A stretch of DNA of 21,151 nt from JBGTHB01 sp041746415 (GTDB lineage Bacteria > Pseudomonadota > Gammaproteobacteria > Coxiellales > Coxiellaceae): positions 1 through 21,151 of the forward strand of contig JBGTHB010000118.1 of assembly GCA_041746415.1 (NCBI GenBank), written 5' to 3'. A program made the position numbers and the translations under genes. Within the stretch, counting starts at the first letter, position 1. Every line of letters starts with the position of its first letter. This document shows, piece after piece, positions 14,922-21,151 of this stretch. The notes below the pieces were generated by a model that was not told where the DNA came from, made no database searches, and saw only the letters and a program-made list of their open reading frames with translations.

Positions 14922-15115
14922 TTGTAACTACTCAGGTAGCGATGAAGATGAGCTGCAAATTGGCAAGAACGAGACAAGGTTGAACGTAAAATTGACGAAA
15001 AAGCAGAGTGTACACTTTGTACATGAGCATTTTGAGGAACTTTTATGTTCAAGATTGGCCGTTATTGCCGATTTCAATCCATAAGCTTGGAATTTACAGT
15101 AAAAGGTTAGGTAAA
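14922..15115 (+). promoter_or_regulatory. nuoN leader region with inverted repeat
   Basis: This 194-base gap is unusually long for this operon. It holds an inverted repeat TGTAC-N5-GTACA (15009-15023), a TTGACG (14992-14997) that could be a -35 box but lacks a good -10 partner at the right distance, and a 21-codon ORF described separately. I see no terminator hairpin with a T-run. It may be a secondary regulatory point for nuoN or the remains of a larger insertion. Confidence 0.35.
15045..15110 (+). CDS. Possible 21-codon leader peptide before nuoN
   Basis: ATG at 15045 has GAGGA (15034-15038) six bases upstream, a better ribosome site than several nuo genes have. The ORF encodes 21 residues beginning MFKIGRYCRF and ends at TAG (15108-15110), inside the AAAAGGTTAGG ribosome-binding region of nuoN and five bases before its ATG. 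This arrangement would allow translational coupling. The peptide itself is not recognised, and a chance ORF is possible. Confidence 0.3.
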   Translation: MFKIGRYCRFQSISLEFTVKG

Positions 15116-16558
15116 ATGTCACTAGTAATGCAATTAAATTTATTATCACCAGAAATCGTGTTGTTGGTGATGAGTTGCGTGGTGTTGTTGGTAGGGTTAT
15201 TTACTCAGCGCAATGACGCCGTGGTGTTTTGCCTAACATTGTTAACTTTAGCAGTAGTATTTGTTTTATCGTTACATCAGTTTACGTTATTGAATGATCA
15301 CGAAGCATTGTATGCGTTTAATAACGGTTATGTGCTGGATCGCTTATCTATCGTGATTAAACTTTTTATTAATGTCACCGTGATGTTAACGTTTTTATAT
15401 TCCTACGCTTACAATCGCGAACGCAATATTCCCAATTTAGAGTTTTATGTGCTGGGACTGTTTTCGTTATTGGGCATGATGGTATTAATTTCAGCGCACA
15501 ATTTATTGGTGTTGTATTTGGGCTTGGAATTATTGGCCTTACCCAATTACGCGATGGTCGCGTTATGGCGTACGCACGAACACAGTATTGAAGCAGGCAT
15601 GAAGTATTTTGTGATTGGTGCCGTGGCATCGGGCATGTTGTTGTATGGTTTGTCATTGCTGTATGGTGCGACCAAAAGTTTGGATATCACTGCTATTGCC
15701 CACGCTAACTTGCTTGGTGCGGATCATATTTTATTTTTAATTGGCATGGTGTTTGTGGTGGTGGGTATTGCATTTAAATTAGGTGCAGCGCCATTTCATA
15801 TGTGGGTGCCGGATGTGTATCAAGGTGCGCCGACGTCAGTGACTTTATTTATCGCCGGTGCAGCCAAAGTGGCGGCTTTTGCATTAGCCGTGCGTTTATT
15901 AGCCGAAACATTACCCGCAATGGTATTGCATTGGCAGTGGTTGTTAATTGTTATTTCGTTATTGTCGATGGCGGTGGGTAATATTGCAGCGATTATTCAA
16001 AATAATTTAAAACGCATGTTAGCGTACTCTTCGGTTGCGCACATGGGTTACATGCTATTGGGATTTTTGTGCGCCACACCACGCGGTTACGCTAGCGCCT
16101 TGTTTTATACCTTAACTTACGCCCTAATGACGTTAGCGGCATTCGGCATGATTTTATTGTTATCACGCAAAGGGTTTGAAGCCGAAGACATAGAAGATTT
16201 TAGCGGCTTGAATAATTCTCATCCTTGGCTCGCGCTGATGATGTTAATCATTATGTTTTCACTCGCGGGCATTCCACCATTAGTGGGTTTTATTGCTAAG
16301 CTCGGTGTATTAGAAGCGTTAATTCAAGCGCACTTTGTGTGGTTAGCGGTGGTGGCGATTTTATTCGCGGTGATTGGTTCTTATTATTATTTGCGTGTGG
16401 TTAAAGTAATGTATTTTGAAAAAACCGAAAGACCCATGCAATTGACTTGTGGCTTGGGCGTTAAAATTGCTATGAGCATTAATAGCTTGCTCGTCCTTGC
16501 CATTGGTGTTTTCCCCGCGTGGTTATTTCAGTTAGCGCATTATGCGTTTTGGAGTTAG
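15116..16558 (+). CDS. nuoN: NADH-quinone oxidoreductase subunit N
   Basis: Antiporter-like proton channel subunit next to NuoK. The 480-residue protein has Glu138 in VLYLGLELLALPNYAMVA, GIAFKLGAAPFHMWVPDVYQGAPTSVT with the channel lysine, AYSSVAHMGYMLLG, and a conserved C-terminal FSLAGIPPLVGFIAKL. The ATG at 15116 is chosen because AAAAGG (15101-15106) lies upstream and the family N-terminus (LNLLSPEIVLL) begins soon after; a 36-residue in-frame extension to 15008 has no homology-like content. Last nuo gene; no clear intrinsic terminator follows before the convergent gene. Confidence 0.96.
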   Translation: MSLVMQLNLLSPEIVLLVMSCVVLLVGLFTQRNDAVVFCLTLLTLAVVFVLSLHQFTLLNDHEALYAFNNGYVLDRLSIVIKLFINVTVMLTFLYSYAYNRERNIPNLEFYVLGLFSLLGMMVLISAHNLLVLYLGLELLALPNYAMVALWRTHEHSIEAGMKYFVIGAVASGMLLYGLSLLYGATKSLDITAIAHANLLGADHILFLIGMVFVVVGIAFKLGAAPFHMWVPDVYQGAPTSVTLFIAGAAKVAAFALAVRLLAETLPAMVLHWQWLLIVISLLSMAVGNIAAIIQNNLKRMLAYSSVAHMGYMLLGFLCATPRGYASALFYTLTYALMTLAAFGMILLLSRKGFEAEDIEDFSGLNNSHPWLALMMLIIMFSLAGIPPLVGFIAKLGVLEALIQAHFVWLAVVAILFAVIGSYYYLRVVKVMYFEKTERPMQLTCGLGVKIAMSINSLLVLAIGVFPAWLFQLAHYAFWS

Positions 16559-16593
16559 TTGATTTTCGTTGTTGCTTTTTTTCACTGTCGCGA

Positions 16594-17823
16594 TTAATAG
16601 CTTAATAAACTCTGCGGTTGTCTCATCGCCGCTATAATTTCTTGTTTTGCCGCAGCAGCATTTTCTTTGTCCATTGTGATGCTTAATCTTTCAAAAACCA
16701 AATTAAAAGCAGTTGCTGAGGTATCGATTTTATTGAAGCAACGCGTTAATAAGCGCGTCGGAATACACAGCGCTTCTGCAAGTGACAGTGTTTCATTTTG
16801 TGCTTGCTGATTTTGTACAGTATAGGGTTTAGTAAAAAATTTAATTAGGTCAGTAGGAGCATCTGTATCATCGCACAATGCCGCAAAAACATTTTTGATT
16901 AAATCAGCTTTTGCTGCCGATTCGCCCGTTTCGTAGCGAAAAAAATTGCAGCTGTTAGCTCTCGCGTTAAATCGATCTAGGTTTTCTTTAATTATTGCGG
17001 CTATTGTACCTGCTTCATAACGGTTTTTGGCGTAGCTTATGTATGATTTTTTATTTTTAGCTTCAGTTTCATTTTCAAGGTTTAATGGTGGTAGAGGCGG
17101 GAAAGTGCCTCTTTGATGCTCATTGATAGTTGCTAGCCTAAAGGGCGAGGTGGATGAAAGTTGAGGCGAGCCGGGTGTTATATATTCACCAACCTTTCTT
17201 CCTTGAGGTGCTTCTGATTCCTCTTCTTCCTCTTCTTTAGTATCTTCAGAATTTCCTTTGTATTGGCTCTCGTCAAGCTTGGGCGGCAACAAGTTCTTAT
17301 TAGCTTCATTTTCAGCGGCTGGTTGCAACTTATTTTTTATTTCGGAAATGGTATAAGGCGAAGCGAGAAAGTTGCGAACCAATTTATTTGTTACGTTATC
17401 AAAACTTTGTGTGGTGCCATACAAACTATAATCATTATCATTCAGCCATCTTTGTGCTTGGCTTCGTTTTAGGCAAAGTGCTTTTGCCAGAGAAATTGTA
17501 ATTTCTTCCCCTTGAAATGTAATCTTTACTTCTTTAGTCAAAAGTGTAGAAATAAGACAAACGTCGTTTTCACTTGCCTCAAGTAGTTTCGCCAATGTGG
17601 CTTTGATTATAGCGATTTTACCTTGGGTGGCAGCGCGGGTATTGTAGAAAAAACAAAAAGGAGTATTTTTTTGCTGGTTAAGCCGCTTGACTTCTGCGTC
17701 GATTATTTGCTTTATGAATGCACGGTTTTTGTGAGATAAAGTTTGTAGCTGTTTAATGCGCTGATTTCTAGCCTCAGCTTGTTGTTCATCGTTCCTATTG
17801 GGATTATTAAAACTTGCACACAT
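16594..17823 (-). CDS. Hypothetical protein with duplicated domain, possible effector
   Basis: Not recognised. The 409-residue, hydrophilic protein has no signal peptide or membrane segment. It contains two copies of a domain of roughly 90 residues (55-141 and 291-377) that align at a nearly constant offset of 236 residues, with shared FF, KxxxIK, SLAxALC, RxxN and DxS positions. A charged linker (about 165-270) with a run of six Glu at 197-202 and Pro-rich patches joins them. SLAKALCLKRSQAQRWLN loosely resembles a helix-turn-helix. The C-terminus SLLSY has Leu at -3 and -4, compatible with but not diagnostic of a Dot/Icm type IV signal. The ATG has GAGTGAG just upstream. It converges on nuoN and diverges from the next gene. 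Host-directed function is inference. Confidence 0.85.
   Translation of the reverse strand: MCASFNNPNRNDEQQAEARNQRIKQLQTLSHKNRAFIKQIIDAEVKRLNQQKNTPFCFFYNTRAATQGKIAIIKATLAKLLEASENDVCLISTLLTKEVKITFQGEEITISLAKALCLKRSQAQRWLNDNDYSLYGTTQSFDNVTNKLVRNFLASPYTISEIKNKLQPAAENEANKNLLPPKLDESQYKGNSEDTKEEEEEESEAPQGRKVGEYITPGSPQLSSTSPFRLATINEHQRGTFPPLPPLNLENETEAKNKKSYISYAKNRYEAGTIAAIIKENLDRFNARANSCNFFRYETGESAAKADLIKNVFAALCDDTDAPTDLIKFFTKPYTVQNQQAQNETLSLAEALCIPTRLLTRCFNKIDTSATAFNLVFERLSITMDKENAAAAKQEIIAAMRQPQSLLSY
16693..16953 (-). repeat. Domain repeat copy 2 of the 409-residue protein (residues 291-377)
   Basis: Second copy of the domain described for residues 55-141. The best conserved block is SLAEALC (347-353), which matches SLAKALC (111-117). 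The divergence between copies (about 23 percent identity) indicates an old duplication rather than a recent tandem repeat. Confidence 0.65.
17401..17661 (-). repeat. Domain repeat copy 1 of the 409-residue protein (residues 55-141)
   Basis: Aligned by eye with residues 291-377 at offset 236. Shared residues include Phe58/294, Phe59/295, Lys69/305, Ile73/309, Lys74/310, Ser111/347, the AlaLeuCys at 115-117/351-353, Arg125/361, Asn128/364, Asp131/367 and Phe141/377, about 20 identities over 87 positions. Confidence 0.65.
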
Positions 17824-18017
17824 TTGCTCACTCTTTAATAAGGAGTGAATAAGTTTAACGGGCCTGTATTAAGTCAAAATTAAAGCTATAAGCGATTCAG
17901 CCTTGGATTGCCATTTTTGAACAGGCTCTTAGGTTATGAATTTTTTTGATAGCCTAACAGTAAATTAATTTTAACTGCGTATAGTCATTCAAAATAATTT
18001 AAATAAGGTGGGTTTTT
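17824..18017. promoter_or_regulatory. Divergent promoter region with several inverted repeats
   Basis: AT-rich spacer between two divergent genes. Visible elements: TCACTC/GAGTGA (17828-17833/17843-17848), which covers the leader of the minus gene; GCCTGT/ACAGGC (17862-17867/17921-17926); a 9-bp stem 17929-17937 with 17949-17957 whose loop holds seven T; and CAGTAAATTAATTTTAACTG (17958-17977), an imperfect palindrome just before TATAGT (17980-17985), a candidate -10 for the plus gene. On the minus strand TTGACT (17877-17872) is a candidate -35. Operator function is inference. Confidence 0.45.
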
Positions 18018-18812
18018 GTGGGACCGTTATATGATGGGTTAGATTTAAGGGGCAACAATAATAATTCGGATAGGAATGCGCCCATGTCCGAATTGGGCCA
18101 GCGAGGCGCACCGGCTGAGAGTGATACTAAGTATAAGATTGGTTTTCTCGTCTCCCAAGAGGACAGCTCTCGCTACTGTTTGTTTGAAAAAATTGGGCCT
18201 ACAGCTTTTCATTTACCACCCTCAGTTTCCGTTTTAAATTCTGATGCAGATTCAAATTCAGACTCGGATGCGAGTAGTGAGCCAGACCCGCAGCAAAATG
18301 CCGCTCCTTCATACGAGGCGCGCCAAAAATTAAAACGTGGTGCCGAATCCCCCGAAGCTAAGCCGGCGCAAGCAGCAGATGCGGTAAAATCAAAAAGGCC
18401 GAAGGTCTATAAGCCCCATGTTAATACCATGATCAAGTGGTATGCGGCATTATGTGCTTATTTATTGTGGCAAAATACTCGGCTGCCTTCGCTGCACATT
18501 GCGCGCATTGCGCTGGATGTATTGTTTAAATTATACGACCGTAAAAAAAGCTTAACTGATCAGGAAATGGTTGCATCCTATCGAATGATTACGCAAGAAC
18601 AAGAGGGTGTGCCAACTTCTGCAACTTTAATGGGTTGGGTTAACGCCACCAATATTCCAAATGAGCAAGCAGCACGCTCGCGTGAAGCAGTATCAGGTTT
18701 AGCGACAGCATTTAATTCTATTGTTATGCCAAGGCGGCAATTATCATCCTGTTCACAGGGTAGTTTGGCTGCGCAATTGCAAAAGCTTCCTCGACCACCG
18801 CGCCCCATTTAA
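18018..18812 (+). CDS. Hypothetical protein with NLS-like basic cluster, possible effector
   Basis: Not recognised. The 264-residue protein begins at GTG with AAGGTGGG (18005-18012) upstream; the first in-frame ATG is 22 codons later and has no comparable site. Residues 1-135 look largely disordered, with an Asn run (13-16), an acidic Ser/Asp stretch (74-90), and two basic clusters, KLKR (104-107) and KSKRPK (124-129), resembling a monopartite or loose bipartite nuclear localisation signal. Residues 136-235 are predicted helical, with a hydrophobic WYAALCAYLLW segment (141-151) and GVPTSATLMGWVNATNIP (197-214), which vaguely recalls a helix-turn-helix. The tail is Pro/Arg-rich (LPRPPRPI). No signal peptide. 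It is upstream of tRNA-fMet and divergent from the duplicated-domain gene. A host-targeted role is inference. Confidence 0.82.
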   Translation: MGPLYDGLDLRGNNNNSDRNAPMSELGQRGAPAESDTKYKIGFLVSQEDSSRYCLFEKIGPTAFHLPPSVSVLNSDADSNSDSDASSEPDPQQNAAPSYEARQKLKRGAESPEAKPAQAADAVKSKRPKVYKPHVNTMIKWYAALCAYLLWQNTRLPSLHIARIALDVLFKLYDRKKSLTDQEMVASYRMITQEQEGVPTSATLMGWVNATNIPNEQAARSREAVSGLATAFNSIVMPRRQLSSCSQGSLAAQLQKLPRPPRPI

Positions 18813-18851
18813 TTTTTCGCTTTGACCATGGTGGATTGCGGTCAGAATACC

Positions 18852-18880
18852 TTGAGTTTTATTTCATTCCTCTATACCAT
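18852..18880 (+). promoter_or_regulatory. Candidate promoter of tRNA-fMet-rimP-nusA-infB
   Basis: TTGAGT (18852-18857) is followed 17 bases later by TACCAT (18875-18880), or at 15 bases by TATACC (18873-18878). This places the transcription start just before the tRNA at 18894. TTGACC at 18822-18827 is an alternative -35 but lacks a good -10. Confidence 0.4.
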
Positions 18881-18893
18881 AGGCCTTCGATGA

Positions 18894-18970
<77 letters not shown>

Positions 18971-18995
18971 GATTTAAGTGAATGATTTTATTTAG

Positions 18996-19018
18996 AAAAG
19001 GGCTTTGAGCCCTTTTTT
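18996..19018 (+). terminator. Intrinsic terminator or attenuator between tRNA-fMet and rimP
   Basis: Stem GGGC (19000-19003) with GCCC (19009-19012), loop TTTGA, extended by AAAA (18996-18999) with TTTT, and a six-T run (19013-19018). It lies between the tRNA and rimP, with no obvious promoter in the 15 bases that follow, so partial termination with read-through into rimP-nusA-infB is likely. Confidence 0.8.
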
Positions 19019-19033
19019 GTTGGTAAAAAAGAC

Positions 19034-19489
19034 ATGGTACAAGCCGCCACAAAAATTGAAGCAATAGTTGCACCGGTCGTTAACGCGTTGGGATTTGATT
19101 TGTACGCGTGTGTGCTGCGTGCCAATGGTCGTTCCAGTGTGTTGCAGGTGTTGGTCGAAGGACCTAATGGTTTAACATTAGATGATTGTGCCAGCATCAG
19201 TCGTCAACTGTGCACAACATTGGATGTAGTGGATCCAATTGCTGGCCGCTACACTTTGGAAGTGTCTTCTCCCGGAATGGATCGGCCACTATTGCATGAG
19301 ACACATTACCAACGTGCACTGGCGAAAACAGCTAAGATCAAAACGCGACGTGCCATTGCTGACAAACGCACGTTTATTGGAAAAATAATAAAAGTCGCAG
19401 ACGGTAAAGTAACCTTAGCCTTGGATGAAGGTGAAATGGAAGTAACGATAACGGATATCGACAAAGCACGATTAATTATAGAGGTGTAA
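19034..19489 (+). CDS. rimP: Ribosome maturation factor RimP
   Basis: Needed for maturation of the 30S subunit; acts in the cytoplasm. The 151-residue protein shows an N-terminal alpha/beta domain with APVVNALGFDLYACVL and the family signature LTLDDCASISRQL...LEVSSPGMDRPL (about residues 53-95), then a C-terminal Sm-like beta domain (about 96-151) with FIGKIIKVADGKVTLAL. Length is usual for the family. The ribosome site is weak, since the ATG lies just after the intrinsic terminator. nusA follows after five bases, the conserved order. Confidence 0.96.
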   Translation: MVQAATKIEAIVAPVVNALGFDLYACVLRANGRSSVLQVLVEGPNGLTLDDCASISRQLCTTLDVVDPIAGRYTLEVSSPGMDRPLLHETHYQRALAKTAKIKTRRAIADKRTFIGKIIKVADGKVTLALDEGEMEVTITDIDKARLIIEV

Positions 19490-19494
19490 CAATA

Positions 19495-21018
19495 ATGCCA
19501 AGACGTAAAAAAGAAACGCAAGCAGTCGGCAAAGCAAATAAAGACATGTTGCTGATAGTAGATTCCATGGCAAATGAACGTGGCGTGTCAAAAGACACTA
19601 TTTATGCAGCGATTGAAGAAGCGTTAGCCTCTGCAACCGCCAAAGGTTATCCCGATGAAGAAGTGGATATTCGAGTGACTATTAATCGCGATAGCGGTGA
19701 GTACGAAAGTTTTCGTCGCTGGACGGTGGTGGCTGATGATGAAGACGTGGAATTTCCTGAAAAGATTATTCGCTTAAGCAAAGCGCACGAAACGGATGCG
19801 GAATTAGATCTAGGTGATGTAATTGAAGAACAAGTGGAATCGGTATCGTTACGCCGTATTGCAGCTCAACAAGTGAAACACGTGATTTTACAAAAAGTAC
19901 GTGAAGCAGAGCGCACTAAAATTGCCAACCAATTTCAAAAACAAATGGGCGAATTGCTCATGGGTGTAGTTAAGCGCGTTACCCGCGATAACATTATTTT
20001 AGATGTGGGCAATAATGCAGAAGCGTTGTTATTACGTGAAGAAATGATTGCGCGTGAAATTTTTCGTATCAATGATCGCATTCGTGGCTATCTTTATGAA
20101 GTGCGTGAAGATCGGCGTGGACCGCAATTATTAGTGTCACGCACACGCCCTGAATTTTTAATGGAACTGTTTAAAATTGAAGTGCCTGAAATTGGTGAAG
20201 AAGTGATTGAAATCAAAGCGGCTGCACGTGACGCTGGTTCACGCGCCAAAATCGCGGTGAAAACCAACGACGGTCGTATTGATCCAATCGGTGCCTGTGT
20301 CGGTATGCGTGGTTCACGTGTACAAGCGGTTTCAAATGAATTAAATGGTGAGCGCATTGATATTGTGTTGTGGGATGATAACCCCGCGCAGTTAGTTATT
20401 AATGCGATGGCGCCGGCTGAAGTGGCCTCCATTGTTGTGGATGAAGACACGCACACTATGGATATCGCCGTAAAAGAAGAACAATTATCACAAGCGATTG
20501 GTCGCAGTGGCCAAAACATTCGTTTGGCCAGTGAATTAACCGGCTGGACGTTAAATGTAATGAGCGAAGCTGACATGGCGACTAAGCATGAAGGTGAAGC
20601 AGCAAAAGTGAAAAATTTATTTAAGGAACGTTTGGCTGTTGATGAAGCGGTTGCGGAAGTGCTCGTGCAAGAAGGGTTTAATAATATTGATCAATTAGCT
20701 TATATCACGCCTGAAGAATTATCGGGTATTGAGGGCTTTGATGAAAAAATTGCTGAAGAATTACAACAGCGCGCGAGCGATTATTTGTTGACGCAAGAAA
20801 TTGTTAAAGAAGAAGAACGTCAACCTGCAGCCGATTTATTAGAAGTAGCGGGAATTGATATGCCATTAGCACAACAGTTAGCGGCAAAAGGTATTACAAC
20901 ACGTGATGATTTGGCTGAGCAGTCAGTAGATGAACTGCAAGAGTGCATTGAAATAGACGATGAAAACGCAGCAAAATTAATTATGGCCGCACGTGCACAT
21001 TGGTTTGTAGAAGAATAG
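19495..21018 (+). CDS. nusA: Transcription termination/antitermination factor NusA
   Basis: Binds RNA polymerase and modulates pausing, termination and antitermination. The 507-residue protein has the N-terminal polymerase-binding domain (about 15-140, VSKDTIYAAIEEALASATAK), an S1 domain (about 151-220), two KH domains with GMRG (about 270) and GRSG (about 336), and two C-terminal acidic helical repeats (about 380-430 and 445-505), the arrangement seen in E. coli. The start at 19495 has AGAGGTG upstream and adds a basic stretch, MPRRKKETQAVGKA, before the usual family start (NKDMLLIVDSM). The next in-frame ATG (codon 18) has no ribosome site. Confidence 0.97.
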   Translation: MPRRKKETQAVGKANKDMLLIVDSMANERGVSKDTIYAAIEEALASATAKGYPDEEVDIRVTINRDSGEYESFRRWTVVADDEDVEFPEKIIRLSKAHETDAELDLGDVIEEQVESVSLRRIAAQQVKHVILQKVREAERTKIANQFQKQMGELLMGVVKRVTRDNIILDVGNNAEALLLREEMIAREIFRINDRIRGYLYEVREDRRGPQLLVSRTRPEFLMELFKIEVPEIGEEVIEIKAAARDAGSRAKIAVKTNDGRIDPIGACVGMRGSRVQAVSNELNGERIDIVLWDDNPAQLVINAMAPAEVASIVVDEDTHTMDIAVKEEQLSQAIGRSGQNIRLASELTGWTLNVMSEADMATKHEGEAAKVKNLFKERLAVDEAVAEVLVQEGFNNIDQLAYITPEELSGIEGFDEKIAEELQQRASDYLLTQEIVKEEERQPAADLLEVAGIDMPLAQQLAAKGITTRDDLAEQSVDELQECIEIDDENAAKLIMAARAHWFVEE

Positions 21019-21036
21019 TTATTAGGGGAATGCAGT

Positions 21037-21151
21037 ATGGCAGAGAGCGTCAAAGAATTAGCAGGCAAGGTCCACAAAGATCCGCAGTTGTTAATGCAGC
21101 AGTTGCGTGAAGCAGGCATTGCAGTAAAAAGCATTGATGATTCGCTGTCAA
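21037..21151 (+). CDS. infB: Translation initiation factor IF-2, N-terminal part (runs off the window)
   Basis: Only the first 38 codons are present. They begin MAESVKELAGKVHKDPQLLM and continue QQLREAGIAVKSIDDSLS, matching the IF2 N-terminal subdomain, in which a short helical module ends in GI...DDS. AGGGGAA (21024-21030) precedes the ATG by seven bases. IF2 is the GTPase that brings fMet-tRNA to the 30S subunit, so it acts on the tRNA encoded upstream in the same operon. The remainder, including the GTPase domain, is outside the window. Confidence 0.93.
   Translation, partial: MAESVKELAGKVHKDPQLLMQQLREAGIAVKSIDDSLS

Noticed and set aside
14887..15084. 65-codon plus-strand ORF spanning the end of the lipoprotein gene
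   Set aside because: Overlaps the lipoprotein gene out of frame and has no ribosome site or recognisable content.
15008..15115. 36-codon extension of nuoN
   Set aside because: No NuoN-like content or clear ribosome site; 15116 has AAAAGG upstream and gives a 480-residue protein of normal length.
16536..16550. CGCA-TTA-TGCG hairpin followed by TTTT as the nuo terminator
   Set aside because: It lies inside the nuoN coding sequence, has only a four-pair stem with a three-base loop and a short T-run; not convincing.
17965..17974. TTAATTTTAA as a PmrA-type box controlling an effector gene
   Set aside because: The spacing does not clearly match the direct-repeat PmrA site, and such AT-rich strings are common by chance here.
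20094..20576. Long open frame opposite nusA
   Set aside because: Mirror of the conserved S1-KH coding sequence; low-complexity Ser/Thr composition typical of antisense frames.

Overview
The window looks like a chromosome segment from a gammaproteobacterium of the Legionella/Coxiella type (order Legionellales or close). The reasons are the gene order tpiA-secG-tRNA-Leu(GAG)-nuoA..N followed by tRNA-fMet-rimP-nusA-infB, the Legionella-like wording of NuoD and NuoG, moderate AT richness, and an apparent Csr-type small RNA. The taxon is inferred from remembered family features, not from a search.

Layout. Bases 1-347 hold a structured RNA ending in a strong intrinsic terminator. It has many GGA motifs in hairpin loops, the hallmark of CsrB/RsmY/RsmZ RNAs that sequester CsrA. 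Bases 426-1565 are tpiA, secG (overlapping tpiA) and tRNA-Leu(GAG). Bases 1622-16558 carry all fourteen separate subunits of the proton-pumping NADH:quinone oxidoreductase (nuoA to nuoN; nuoC and nuoD are unfused), packed with 4-base and 1-base overlaps. One extra gene sits between nuoM and nuoN: a small predicted inner-membrane lipoprotein with a twin CX3C cysteine pattern. A leader of about 190 bases with a possible 21-codon ORF precedes nuoN.

Between nuoN and tRNA-fMet is a short accessory island (about 16.6-18.8 kb) with two divergently transcribed genes that I do not recognise. The minus-strand gene encodes 409 residues with an internally duplicated domain of about 90 residues. The plus-strand gene encodes 264 residues, with a low-complexity acidic stretch, a nuclear-localisation-like basic cluster and a helical C-terminal part. 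The shared intergenic region is AT-rich and full of inverted repeats. Both proteins look like lineage-specific, possibly host-directed, proteins, but that is inference.

Bases 18894-21151 are the conserved translation/transcription operon: tRNA-fMet (with an unusual U1-U72 mismatch), an intrinsic terminator or attenuator, rimP, nusA and the first 38 codons of infB, which runs off the window.

Working together: TpiA feeds glycolysis, SecG serves membrane-protein export, complex I oxidises NADH and builds the proton gradient, and RimP/NusA/IF2 serve ribosome maturation, transcription elongation/termination and translation initiation. The points most worth a second look are the Csr-like RNA, the twin-CX3C lipoprotein inside the nuo operon, and the divergent island.
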